Positions 24,533 to 32,237 are shown, numbered from the stretch's first letter. The stretch is DNA of 64,000 nucleotides from Brevibacterium sp. XM4083 (GCF_006489205.2 NZ_VFYR02000002.1:715278-779277); one strand, 5' to 3'. The notes: generated from the sequence alone by a model not told the origin. Numbers and translations: made by a program.

Positions 24533-25495
24533 ATGTATTACGAAACCAACCCCTACGCTCCCGAATTCACCCCAACCGTCGAGCTGGCGGACGGCTGGCT
24601 CGCCTGCCGCGTCTGCGGGGTAGCGACCGCGCCGACCGTCCAGCACGGGCAGGACACCATCACCTCGCTCGGTCGGGAGTATCGAGGCGGGTCGCCGTCA
24701 CTGCGAAGGAAAGCGGCACAGGAGTTCGAGACCACCATGACAAGATGCTCGGCCTGCGAGGAGCGCCGTGAGCGTGCTGTGGCGGTCAACATCGAGCACC
24801 CGGCAGGGCGAGGGCAGTACGTCGCTGACGTGATAGCGAACACCGCCGTCGAGCGTGCCCTCGCTGTCGCCGCCGTGGCGGAGACCGACCTCAAGCTGAC
24901 TTCGGCGCGACGGGTCCGCATGGCGATTCGCTATCTCACGACCGAGGCCCTGGGCCTGGTGTGGGAGAGCAGATTCGCTCCCGTCGCCGAGGCCGAGGCC
25001 CACCCGAGCACCGGAGCGGCCCTGCCATGGTCACACGTGCCCGAGGAGGGACGTGCTCGCGCACGGCAAGCGGTGGCCGCGTTCCTCCGCGCCCTGACCG
25101 AGCGCCCCCAGCCAACCCCAGCGCCCACTGGTGGCGGTTGCTACCTCTGCGGGGTCGCCTCGGTCGAGGTCGTCCCCTCACGGGCATCGTCGGCATGGAC
25201 CGAGGCGCGAGTCTCACCGTCCTCGCTCGGCGGCACCTCGACCGCCCACCGGCGCGTGTCGGTGTGCCGGACGTGCGCCGATGCCGCCGAGGCATTCGGG
25301 GCCTACGGACAGTCGGCTATGGCACGCCTCGTGCTGGAGGCGGCAGGCATCTCGCGCAAGCTCGGCATCGAGAACGTGCGCCTCGACCCTCCAGCCTGGG
25401 GCGTGATGGACATCGAACCGAACCCGACCCCATGGGCACATATCGACCTCGCCGACCTGCGAGAGAAGTTCGAGACCGGGAGGGTCGGGCGATGA
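24533..25495 (+). CDS. Hypothetical protein with two zinc-ribbon pairs
   Basis: A 320-residue protein of unknown function. It has two Cys-x2-Cys pairs near the N-terminus (CRVCG, CSACEER) and two in the C-terminal half (CYLCG, CRTCADA), each probably forming a zinc ribbon. The region between is helical and charged. The ATG at 24533 has GAAAGG upstream. A GTG at 24407 overlapping the WhiB stop is an alternative, but it would add a Ser/Pro-rich extension. It sits just before the small terminase gene, overlapping it by ATGA, the place where some phages carry an HNH or packaging factor; no HNH motif is visible. Confidence 0.65.
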   Translation: MYYETNPYAPEFTPTVELADGWLACRVCGVATAPTVQHGQDTITSLGREYRGGSPSLRRKAAQEFETTMTRCSACEERRERAVAVNIEHPAGRGQYVADVIANTAVERALAVAAVAETDLKLTSARRVRMAIRYLTTEALGLVWESRFAPVAEAEAHPSTGAALPWSHVPEEGRARARQAVAAFLRALTERPQPTPAPTGGGCYLCGVASVEVVPSRASSAWTEARVSPSSLGGTSTAHRRVSVCRTCADAAEAFGAYGQSAMARLVLEAAGISRKLGIENVRLDPPAWGVMDIEPNPTPWAHIDLADLREKFETGRVGR

Positions 25496-26103
25496 GCAGG
25501 AAGATGAAGAAGGGCCTGACCGCTGCCGAGGTCGCCAAGCTCCCACCTGACCAATGGCCGTCATGGTATCGCCCCGCGAAGGGCGCAGGACGCGGCTCAC
25601 CGAAGCACTCGGACTTCTCCGAGAACAACACCGTGAACCTTCAGAGCGGCTACAGATCACCGAGGGTCTACAGCGCCGTGAGCGCCGCCCTCGTGGCGGG
25701 CATCGTCGACGACCGACCGGACTTGAGGAAGTATCCCGAGGCCCTGGCAGCATGGGCGGATGCCGAGGCCCGAGCTGCGCTCCTGCGTCGTCACCTGGAC
25801 GAGATCGGCATCATTGACGACGACGGACAGCCTCGCACCTCGCTGGTGAACATGCTCCGTTGGTTCGAGAACAGTGCCACCTCTGCCCGTGACCGCCTCG
25901 GCTTGGACCCCCGATCTGAGGCGGAGTTGTCTCTACTCAGGGCAAAGGCCGTCCGCGAGGGCACCAGCTCTGCTGTCGACCTCGACGCGCTGGTCGAGAA
26001 GGGTCGAGAGGTACTCGACGCTGGACCCGACCCCGTGATCGCGGCACTCGACCGAGTGAAGGCCGAAGGCGCACAGACCACCCCTGAGGAGGACGACCGA
26101 TGA
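25492..26103 (+). CDS. terS: Putative terminase small subunit
   Basis: A 203-residue protein called from context and general character. The N-terminal segment is basic (KMKKGLTAAEVAKLPPDQWP), followed by helical regions including AWADAEARAALLRRHLDEIG and TSARDRLGLDPRSEAEL, typical of P27-like small terminases that bind DNA and recruit the large subunit. It directly precedes and overlaps the large subunit gene. In phage satellites the small terminase often redirects packaging to the satellite genome. Confidence 0.72.
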   Translation: MSRKMKKGLTAAEVAKLPPDQWPSWYRPAKGAGRGSPKHSDFSENNTVNLQSGYRSPRVYSAVSAALVAGIVDDRPDLRKYPEALAAWADAEARAALLRRHLDEIGIIDDDGQPRTSLVNMLRWFENSATSARDRLGLDPRSEAELSLLRAKAVREGTSSAVDLDALVEKGREVLDAGPDPVIAALDRVKAEGAQTTPEEDDR

Positions 26104-27644
26104 ACAGGACAAAGACCACCGCTACGCTCGCCGCGCTCGACCTCCTCGCCGCTTTGCCTCTGGAGAACGGCGCGAGGTGGGGCGAAATGGCCCACCCGTT
26201 TCAATTGGCCGACGCTCGGGCAATATTCGACCCCGAGGGACCTCGACGGCATTTCCTCCTCCGAGGACGCGGCATGTCCAAGACGACCGACATCGCTGGT
26301 ATTACTTTGTCGCTACTCCTCACCGAGGCCCCAGCGAACTCGACCTCACTGGTCTACGCGTCAGACGCGGATCAGGCCGAGCTGACCATGGAGGCGCTGA
26401 GTGGCTTCGTCGACCGTTCCGGTCTCCGGTCGAGCGCGAAGGTGCTGGGCAGGACGGTCGAGAACACGGCGACGGGTGCCACGCTGACCGTCGAGACTTC
26501 CGACGGGGCCTCAGCCTTCGGCAAGCGGCCATGGCTCCAGATCGTTGACGAGCTGGCAGTCTGGCCGAACACGCCGAACCACCGAACACTGTGGTCGGCC
26601 ATCTCCTCGGCGGTGCCGAAGGTGCCAGGGTCGCGGCTCATCATCATCACGACGGCGGGGTCGCCGACGGGCATCGGTGCCAAGAGGTGGCAGAAGGCCC
26701 TGACCTCGCCCGCCTGGCACACCTCGCTCCATCCTGGCCCCTCGCCCTGGTGGACTGAGGAGGACATCGCCGAGGTGAAAGACGATCTCACCCCCTCGGA
26801 ATGGCGGCGGCTTATCCTCTGCGAGTGGTCCGAGGCTGACGACGCTCTGACCTCGCCTGCCGACATCGAGGCAGTCATCCGCCCAGGCGACCCGGTGCTC
26901 GCCCCTGATCCTCGCCGTGAGTATGTCGCCGCGCTCGACGTGGGCACCCGGCGAGACCTCACGGCGCTCGCGGTCGGTCACGCCGAGGAGCGTGCAGCGG
27001 GCCGCGTGTTCATCATCGACAAGGTGATGAGCTGGAGACCATCGGACAGTGGGGGCAGAGTCGACCTCGCCGAGGTCGAGGCTGCCTCGCTGCGCGTCTG
27101 TCGTGAGTACGGAGCCAAGCTCCGCTTCGACCGGATGCAGGCGGAGCAATTGACGACGAACCTCCAACGGCAAGGCGTACGCACCGAGGAGTTCGTGTTC
27201 TCCTCGGCCGGCGCGAATCGCCTCGCACGGTCGCTATGGGGCGCACTCCGCGACCGCTCGCTGAGCCTGCCTGACGATGACGAGACTCGGGAGGAGTTCA
27301 TGAGTGCTCGCATGGTCGAAACTGGCCCCTCGACAGTGAAGCTCCAGAACCCTCCAGGAACTCACGACGACCTCGTGGTCGCTGTCGGCATGATCGTCGC
27401 TGACCTCTCTCAGCGGCCCGCCGCGCTCATGGGCGGGATCAGCATCCCCGGCAGAAGCGTCGCTCCCTCCGACGAACGCCGACTCCCGACCCCACATCGC
27501 TCGGGAGAGGCTCGACGAGCCGTCACTCCGACCGGAGGGATACCACCACAGGCCAAGAGGCTGACAAGCGCACCGAGACGGGTCTATGCGGTGGCCGGAA
27601 AGGCTCGCCCGTATGGCTACGAAACTGGGCGGCGGCGGTCGTAG
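26100..27644 (+). CDS. terL: Phage terminase large subunit
   Basis: A 514-residue packaging motor, apparently full length. The ATPase domain has a terminase-type Walker A (LLRGRGMSKTTD, near residue 55), Walker B with catalytic Glu (WLQIVDELAVW) and a coupling motif (IIITTAG). The RNase H-like nuclease domain has Asp in AALDVGTRRD (about 280), a central acidic site in RFDRMQ and the final THDDLVVAVG. It should package DNA into capsids supplied by a helper phage, as no portal or capsid gene follows. The 3' end overlaps the convergent lipoprotein gene by 28 bases. Confidence 0.9.
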   Translation: MNRTKTTATLAALDLLAALPLENGARWGEMAHPFQLADARAIFDPEGPRRHFLLRGRGMSKTTDIAGITLSLLLTEAPANSTSLVYASDADQAELTMEALSGFVDRSGLRSSAKVLGRTVENTATGATLTVETSDGASAFGKRPWLQIVDELAVWPNTPNHRTLWSAISSAVPKVPGSRLIIITTAGSPTGIGAKRWQKALTSPAWHTSLHPGPSPWWTEEDIAEVKDDLTPSEWRRLILCEWSEADDALTSPADIEAVIRPGDPVLAPDPRREYVAALDVGTRRDLTALAVGHAEERAAGRVFIIDKVMSWRPSDSGGRVDLAEVEAASLRVCREYGAKLRFDRMQAEQLTTNLQRQGVRTEEFVFSSAGANRLARSLWGALRDRSLSLPDDDETREEFMSARMVETGPSTVKLQNPPGTHDDLVVAVGMIVADLSQRPAALMGGISIPGRSVAPSDERRLPTPHRSGEARRAVTPTGGIPPQAKRLTSAPRRVYAVAGKARPYGYETGRRRS

Positions 27645-28309
27645 GGGTCGGCTCCTGGCACGGTCCATAGTGGAGTGGCGACCTCTTCGTCGGCGAAGGT
27701 GCCGTGAACGGCGGTTTCGTCGTTTGATGCGTCCGGGCGGCACATCCCGGCATATGCCGTGACCGACTCATCGTCGGGCAGCTCGGTAATCGACATACCG
27801 TTATCGAGTTTCTTCCCCTGCCAGTCGTCAAAGACGTTCGGGGCATCGACGAGCACTGGATCGTAGGAGCCACGAACCCCGTCTTTGTAGTAGACGCCTG
27901 AGATGTCGAGACTATCGCTTGGATTGACAGTCGAGCCGGAGTTGTTGGCAATAGTCAGTTTGAACACGGCGACCGGATCGCCTGCGGTGCAGTTGCTCGC
28001 GGTCCCGTGCTCGCTGAACTTCGTCTCTCCGAGGTAGTCGACGGTCAGCTCCATGCCGGACGGGAAAATTGCTGTCTTGCCAAAGTCGAAATAGCCGGTG
28101 CCATCGTCCTTATAGGAGGTGGCACCTGATGCGGTAGCAGGCGGGTCGGCCTCAGTCTGCACGTAGTCGCCGTCGGAATCTTGAGTCTCGTGAGCCTGCG
28201 GACTCGCCTCGGCGACTTGTGACTCCGTGTGTGAGTCGTCCGTCGCCGATGTGCACGCCGAGAGGGTTAGAAGTCCCAGAGCGGTAGCAGTGGCTGTGAT
28301 TCGCTTCAT
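27617..28309 (-). CDS. Lipoprotein, DUF4352-like, cargo of the element
   Basis: A 230-residue predicted lipoprotein. The signal peptide ends in a lipobox-like LTLSAC. An acidic linker is followed by a beta-sandwich-like domain with VFKLTIANNSGSTVNPSD, as in DUF4352/telomeric-fold exported proteins. It is transcribed opposite to the terminase and behind the PASTA gene, 12 bases apart, so it probably belongs to a separately expressed cargo operon. Surface lipoproteins on phages and satellites often change host adsorption or exclude superinfection; that role is inference only. Confidence 0.7.
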   Translation of the reverse strand: MKRITATATALGLLTLSACTSATDDSHTESQVAEASPQAHETQDSDGDYVQTEADPPATASGATSYKDDGTGYFDFGKTAIFPSGMELTVDYLGETKFSEHGTASNCTAGDPVAVFKLTIANNSGSTVNPSDSLDISGVYYKDGVRGSYDPVLVDAPNVFDDWQGKKLDNGMSITELPDDESVTAYAGMCRPDASNDETAVHGTFADEEVATPLWTVPGADPYDRRRPVS

Positions 28310-28321
28310 GGAGTCTCCGTC

Positions 28322-29173
28322 CTATTTGTCGAGGTCCGGGTTGACCATGCCCGCGTCCCTAAGGTCCCAAATATCAATCAATGCGCTGTTGTCGAAATCG
28401 ATCTTCTCGACAGTGTCTCGTGTGTATCGAACGCTGAACAGGTAGGAGTTGTCCTTGTTGCCGTACTTGTCGACGGTCGGGCCGCTACCCATCACAACGA
28501 TGCTCTTGTAGTCGGGGTACTTCGCCTTTGCGGCCTGGAGCGCCGCGATGGTGTCTTGTTTCGCGCCGGTGGCCACCAGTCCGGTAGTGAAATTGTCGTC
28601 AATCTCGAACTGGACTGTGACCTCGCCTTGGTAGTAGTCGAAGTCGAATTTGTCATCGTCTGTCGACTTCGACTCGGACTCCGACTCCTTCTCTTTGGAG
28701 CTTTCGTCCTTGGCCTTCTCCTCCGCTTTGGCCTTCTCAGCCTTCTTTTCCTCTGCTGACTCCTGGTCGTCGTCGATCTTGGATACTGTGAGGGTGACGG
28801 CATCACCCGGCTCGACTTCTGCACCGGCATTGGGGGACGTGCTCTCAACCTTCCAGTTGGAATTCAGAATCACCGAACGATCCTCATCGCTCTCGTCGAC
28901 AAAGTCCGCTTTCAGATCGAGGTCGTCGAGCGCGTCTTTGGCTTCGTCTCCAGCCTTTCCGACGAGATCGGGCACCGTTATCGGCTCTGCCTCCTCGGTA
29001 GAGCTGGCCTCGACAGTTTCCGGCGCGTCCTCGGTCTGGCCGAACACCCCGGTAGCGGAGAGCACGACCAGCGCAGCCAGCGTCCAGACCCACCACCTCT
29101 TATAGAACGGTTTCGAGGCTCGACGCTGCCTCGGGCGCGCCTGTGGTGCTTCTCCAGTGGGGCGGTCAGTCAT
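28322..29173 (-). CDS. Membrane-anchored PASTA-domain protein of the element
   Basis: A 283-residue protein. A basic cytoplasmic N-terminus is followed by one membrane helix (about 28-46). One PASTA module (from ITVPDLVGKAGDEAKDAL to VTLTVSKI), a Lys/Glu/Ser-rich coiled-coil-like stretch (about 135-175) and a C-terminal globular domain follow (about 180-283). No kinase domain is present. PASTA modules recognise peptidoglycan fragments, so the protein faces the cell wall. The ATG at 29173 with GGAG upstream is preferred to the GTG at 29200, which lies inside a palindrome. Having this on a satellite is unusual; interference with cell-wall sensing or phage entry is conceivable. Confidence 0.72.
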   Translation of the reverse strand: MTDRPTGEAPQARPRQRRASKPFYKRWWVWTLAALVVLSATGVFGQTEDAPETVEASSTEEAEPITVPDLVGKAGDEAKDALDDLDLKADFVDESDEDRSVILNSNWKVESTSPNAGAEVEPGDAVTLTVSKIDDDQESAEEKKAEKAKAEEKAKDESSKEKESESESKSTDDDKFDFDYYQGEVTVQFEIDDNFTTGLVATGAKQDTIAALQAAKAKYPDYKSIVVMGSGPTVDKYGNKDNSYLFSVRYTRDTVEKIDFDNSALIDIWDLRDAGMVNPDLDK

Positions 29174-29190
29174 TCGGGCTCCATCGCTTC

Positions 29191-29204
29191 TGTAGTTCAC
29201 TACA
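29191..29204. promoter_or_regulatory. Palindromic operator before the PASTA gene
   Basis: TGTAGT-TC-ACTACA has perfect 6-base arms and lies 18 bases upstream of the PASTA gene start. TATAGA on the minus strand (29210-29205), directly adjacent, is a possible -10. A bound repressor would block the cargo operon. Confidence 0.5.
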
Positions 29205-29218
29205 TCTATACCACCATT

Positions 29219-29254
29219 GTGCTACTTATAAGTCTGTAGACCAAAAAGTAGCAC
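29219..29254. promoter_or_regulatory. Long inverted repeat in the divergent PASTA/XRE promoter
   Basis: GTGCTACTT (29219-29227) and AAGTAGCAC (29246-29254) are perfect 9-base arms with an 18-base spacer. TATAAG (29227-29232), a possible -10 for the XRE gene, starts at the inner edge of the left arm. The arrangement suggests autoregulation by the XRE protein. Confidence 0.55.
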
Positions 29255-29272
29255 CGGTAGACGCTTGGTCGA

Positions 29273-29500
29273 GTGGAAGGTGAGTTGCAGCGCGTCGTGG
29301 GTGAGAACCTCCGACGCCATCGGTTACGGCTCGGGCTGAGTCAAGAGGCATTTGCTGAGCGCCTCGGAGTGCATCGCACCTACATGGGTGGCGTTGAACG
29401 CGGCGAGCGCAACCTCACGCTTAAGACCGTCGAGCGGCTGGCAGAGACGATAGGGGTGCAGCCTCTCTCGCTACTCACCGGGCCTGCCGACTGCCACTAA
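29273..29500 (+). CDS. XRE-family transcriptional regulator
   Basis: A 75-residue single-domain helix-turn-helix protein of the Cro/CI type (ENLRRHRLRLGLSQEAFAER, then LGVHRTYMGGVERGERNLTL). It starts with GTG at 29273; no strong ribosome site is seen. It is divergent from the PASTA/lipoprotein operon across two palindromes, so it is likely their repressor and its own. Proteins with this exact layout are frequent as controllers of restriction or defence modules, which may be relevant to the HEPN gene beside it. Confidence 0.82.
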   Translation: MEGELQRVVGENLRRHRLRLGLSQEAFAERLGVHRTYMGGVERGERNLTLKTVERLAETIGVQPLSLLTGPADCH

Positions 29501-29583
29501 TTGCCGCCAGGTCGCTGCGCCCATACCCGATAGCATCATTCGCAATTTGAGACACATCTTCAAACGCCAAGGGCTTGAAGTGG

Positions 29584-30366
29584 TTAGTTTGAATTCTCCA
29601 AGGGATAGCTTTGGGGCGCAACGTTGACTTCTGGGAGCTTACCGTTATAAACCTGTGCAGTGTATTGCGCGATGTGCCATTGAACGGATTGGTCGGAACA
29701 CTTGAAGCCTCTGCTCTCAAGTTCCTGTTGCAGACTTACATGTATCTCTGCGGGATTTTTGCCGTCTCGACGTTGGTAGACCAACTTAATCGCCTTTTCT
29801 AGCGTCACCTGTTTTGCGAAAGCGGCTATCTCATCCAAGAACATAACGTACTCGTATGGTCCGACGGTCTCGAATGTGGCACGAGAGCCGTCGAGAGACT
29901 GGTCGAGGCAAACGTCGCGAGTGTAGGCAGGGCTTTTCGGCTCCTCGCCTTTGAAATACCAACTATCGCCATGGGCGGCGGCGTTTCTGAAATGCCGTGC
30001 GAACTGAGTGAGCGGCCTTTCTGATCTGTTTAGGTCATGTCGAATTAGTAGGTTGCCGATTTTGGTCGCTCCGAGGAGCATCGGCCCGGCGAGTAGGTCC
30101 TTTTGTACGTCTGCGCTCGGTAGCTCTCGCACGTACTCGAAAGCTTGCAGAGCTGAGAAGCGGACTCCCTCATCTGTATCCCGCTTCATCAGGTCCACAG
30201 GTATATCAGCGTCGCGAGGAGCGCCCGTCAATTCGCGATGCCACTCCAAGATCGGCGCGCCAGGGTGGAGCATCGCCACGAGGGAAAGATTCTGAGTGAT
30301 GAAAAGCGTCTTCAGTGAGTTTGCCGCCTCAGCAATGTCCATATCGCGCTTGGGTTTCTGAGCCAT
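29584..30366 (-). CDS. HEPN-like protein, candidate defence RNase
   Basis: A 260-residue, AT-richer gene at the right end of the element. Most of the protein is helical. Its centre contains FRNAAAHGDSWYF, an R-x4-H motif (Arg127, His132) typical of HEPN-domain ribonucleases and preceded by the long helix TQFARH. I cannot place it in a named subfamily; AbiV/AbiJ- or Apea-like HEPN proteins are the nearest idea. The C-terminal part contains VSLQQELESRGFKC. It is transcribed towards the XRE gene with its own promoter space near attR. Location at the edge of a satellite suits an antiphage cargo role, which is inference. Confidence 0.6.
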   Translation of the reverse strand: MAQKPKRDMDIAEAANSLKTLFITQNLSLVAMLHPGAPILEWHRELTGAPRDADIPVDLMKRDTDEGVRFSALQAFEYVRELPSADVQKDLLAGPMLLGATKIGNLLIRHDLNRSERPLTQFARHFRNAAAHGDSWYFKGEEPKSPAYTRDVCLDQSLDGSRATFETVGPYEYVMFLDEIAAFAKQVTLEKAIKLVYQRRDGKNPAEIHVSLQQELESRGFKCSDQSVQWHIAQYTAQVYNGKLPEVNVAPQSYPLENSN

Positions 30367-30384
30367 TCGCTCAGTCTATGTCGA

Positions 30385-30404
30385 CCTCTCACAATCCTCT
30401 CACA
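30385..30404 (+). repeat. Paired CCTCTCACA sites, right end (possible integrase arm sites)
   Basis: CCTCTCACAA at 30385-30394 and CCTCTCACA at 30396-30404, an 11-base period. They match the pair at 17418-17439 in sequence and orientation and lie about 100 bases inside attR. From 30405 to 30505 nothing else is seen. Confidence 0.55.
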
Positions 30405-30505
30405 GAAGGCACGGAATGAGGCAGGAAGAGACACAACAAGAAAGGTCAGCAGTCCGAGAGAACCGCATGAAATAAGGGCAGACGGCACAAGCCACTGCGC
30501 CTAGT

Positions 30506-30554
30506 CTTCACTGGGGGTGAAGAGGTCGTGGGTTCAAATCCCGCTAGCCCGACC
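30506..30554 (+). repeat. attR: right 49-bp direct repeat (tRNA-Pro 3' fragment)
   Basis: An exact copy of 17290-17338. It carries only the anticodon arm, variable region, T arm and 3' acceptor strand of tRNA-Pro(GGG), so it is not a functional tRNA. It marks the right boundary; host sequence resumes at 30555. Confidence 0.95.
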
Positions 30555-30559
30555 GATCG

Positions 30560-30594
30560 AATGTGTCGCGACTGAAGTCGCGGCACATTTTTCA
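30560..30594 (+). terminator. Native tRNA-Pro terminator, displaced by the element
   Basis: AATGTGTCGCGAC (30560-30572) pairs with GTCGCGGCACATT (30577-30589) with one G-T pair around TGAA, followed by TTTTTC. Right after attR, it is most simply the original terminator of tRNA-Pro, now 13 kb from its gene. From 30595 to 30732 no gene is seen. Confidence 0.75.
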
Positions 30595-30732
30595 TTTCCT
30601 TTCGATTTCCCTCCGCACGCTCGCCCTCCGGTGCTTCCTCGGTGCCCGTGTGCGCCCCTCGCGGCCGTAGGCACGACGACGCCGTGTCCGTTCTCGGCGG
30701 CGCCGGAACCCCGGACGAGCTCCCCTGCGCGG

Positions 30733-31950
30733 TCAGTCCTCCCGCTGCCGCTCACCGTCGAGGCGTCCGGCGAAGACCACGGTCGCCGCCCCGATGAGGA
30801 CGAGCAGCCCGAGGCCCCAGCGCAGGTTGGTCGCGGTGGCGATGACCCCGACGAGCGGACTCGTCGCCATGAACCCGATGCGCATGATCCAGTTGACGAG
30901 CGTCACCCCGGCCGCCCGCCCGGCTCCGGGAAGGCGTGAGGCGGCACTGAGCGCGCCGGGCACGAGCGTCGCCGAGCCGTATCCGAGCGCGGCGAGCGAG
31001 ACCAGCAGCTGCACGGGTTCGACCGCAGTGGCCGCCCCGAGTCCTCCGAGAGCGATGAGAACGCCGCCGAGGCGGGCGATCCGTCCCGCCCCGAACCGTC
31101 CGACGAGGACATCGCCGGAGAAACGGCCGACGCATTGGCTGCCGATGACGATGCTGAAGCCGATCCCGGCCATCGTCACCGGCAGACCTGCGATGTCGAC
31201 GGCGGCGAGCGCCGCCCAGTTGTTCGCGATGTCCTCGACCGCGGTCCCGCAGACTGCGACGATCGCCAACGGCAGCGCGGCGAGGAGGATCCGGCGCTTG
31301 CGCCCGGGTCCCGGGGCCGGTGCACGGGCCGCCTCGGCGTCGTCGATGATGCGCCTGCCCCACTGCCTGCCCTCCCCTCCGATGAGCCACCGCCCGATGA
31401 TGACGAGGACGATGCAGCCGACTGCGACGAGGAGAAGGTGCAGTCGGATGTCCATGCCCGCCGCCGCGGCCGCGGTCGCGAGCGCACCGCTGAGCAGACC
31501 GCCGAGGCTCCACAGGGCATGCATCGAGGAGAGGATGATCCGCGACCGGTTCTCCTGGACGCCGATGCCGACGACGTTCTGTGCGACGTCGACGACGGCG
31601 TCGCAGACTCCGACGAGAAAGAGGCAGCCGGCCATCATCCAGCCGCTCGTCGACCAGCCGGTGAGCGCGACGAACGCGACGAGGAGGACGGTGCCGCCGA
31701 CGACGACCGCATTCGCGCCGAAGCGTCCGATGAGCCGGGCCGGCAGGACTGAGGAGGCGATCGCGCCGATGGCGAAGGAGGCGACGACGAGTCCGAACTC
31801 CCACGCGCTCAGACCCAGCCGAGTGATGAGGAGCGGATACCACGGCAGGAGCGCGGCGAACGCGGCGCCGTTGGACGAGAAGTAGATGCCCGCTCCCGCA
31901 ATGCCCGCGAACCCCGGCGTGCTCCGCTGTCCCACAGTCTCTCCTCCCAT
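30733..31950 (-). CDS. MFS transporter
   Basis: A 405-residue major facilitator protein with about twelve membrane helices and a central cytoplasmic loop (near residue 195, RQWGRRIIDDAEAA). Motif A-like ARLIGRFGANAV lies after helix 2, and the later loop reads VLVGRFGAGRIARLGG. It resembles the FucP/YbjJ-like or drug-efflux branches; substrate unknown. The ATG at 31950 with GGGGAG just upstream is chosen. The frame continues to 32226 but that part is Arg/Gly-rich and contains a tandem repeat. Single gene, no partner. Confidence 0.82.
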   Translation of the reverse strand: MGGETVGQRSTPGFAGIAGAGIYFSSNGAAFAALLPWYPLLITRLGLSAWEFGLVVASFAIGAIASSVLPARLIGRFGANAVVVGGTVLLVAFVALTGWSTSGWMMAGCLFLVGVCDAVVDVAQNVVGIGVQENRSRIILSSMHALWSLGGLLSGALATAAAAAGMDIRLHLLLVAVGCIVLVIIGRWLIGGEGRQWGRRIIDDAEAARAPAPGPGRKRRILLAALPLAIVAVCGTAVEDIANNWAALAAVDIAGLPVTMAGIGFSIVIGSQCVGRFSGDVLVGRFGAGRIARLGGVLIALGGLGAATAVEPVQLLVSLAALGYGSATLVPGALSAASRLPGAGRAAGVTLVNWIMRIGFMATSPLVGVIATATNLRWGLGLLVLIGAATVVFAGRLDGERQRED

Positions 31951-31963
31951 GCTCCCCGGCCTG

Positions 31964-32017
31964 CTGTGCCCGGCCCACTGTCCCGGACTCCTGTGCCCCG
32001 GCCCACTGTCCCGGACT
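31964..32017. repeat. 27-bp tandem repeat, two copies
   Basis: CTGTGCCCGGCCCACTGTCC, continuing to GGACT, occurs at 31964-31989 and 31991-32017. The second copy has one extra C. It lies in the divergent region between the two transporter genes. Confidence 0.7.
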
Positions 32018-32237
32018 GCAGCGGTGCCGGTCGGGTCGCTGCGATCCGTCACCGGCCGGCACAATGGTCCCCACCCTATCGATCCCTCCCGCCCGCGATC
32101 GCGAGCCACGCGTGAGGACTGCTGCGGACACGGCAGCGCGGCAGTCGCCTGTGCCCGCCGACCTGGCGTACCCTGGGTGACGCACAGCACCCGGGATGAT
32201 CGGTTCCGGGCGACCGAATCATCCAAGGAGACCTCCC

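Larger units (their letters stand above)
17290..30554. mobile_element. 13.2-kb integrated phage-satellite-like element in tRNA-Pro
   Basis: The element is bounded by perfect 49-bp repeats in tRNA-Pro(GGG). In order it holds an integrase and two further leftward genes, a divergent control region, an excisionase-like gene, a primase-polymerase/AAA replication gene, an iteron region, a run of overlapping small genes with a WhiB-like member, and small and large terminase subunits. A rightward end of inverted cargo (lipoprotein, PASTA membrane protein), an XRE repressor and a HEPN-like protein follow. No portal, protease, capsid, tail or lysis gene is present. This fits a packaging-dependent satellite better than a decayed prophage, because the replication-to-terminase genes are compact and mostly overlapping. 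Conjugation genes are absent. Confidence 0.85.

Noticed and set aside
30506-30554. Second tRNA-Pro gene
   Set aside because: Only the 3' half from the anticodon stem is present; the D arm and 5' acceptor strand are missing. It is attR.
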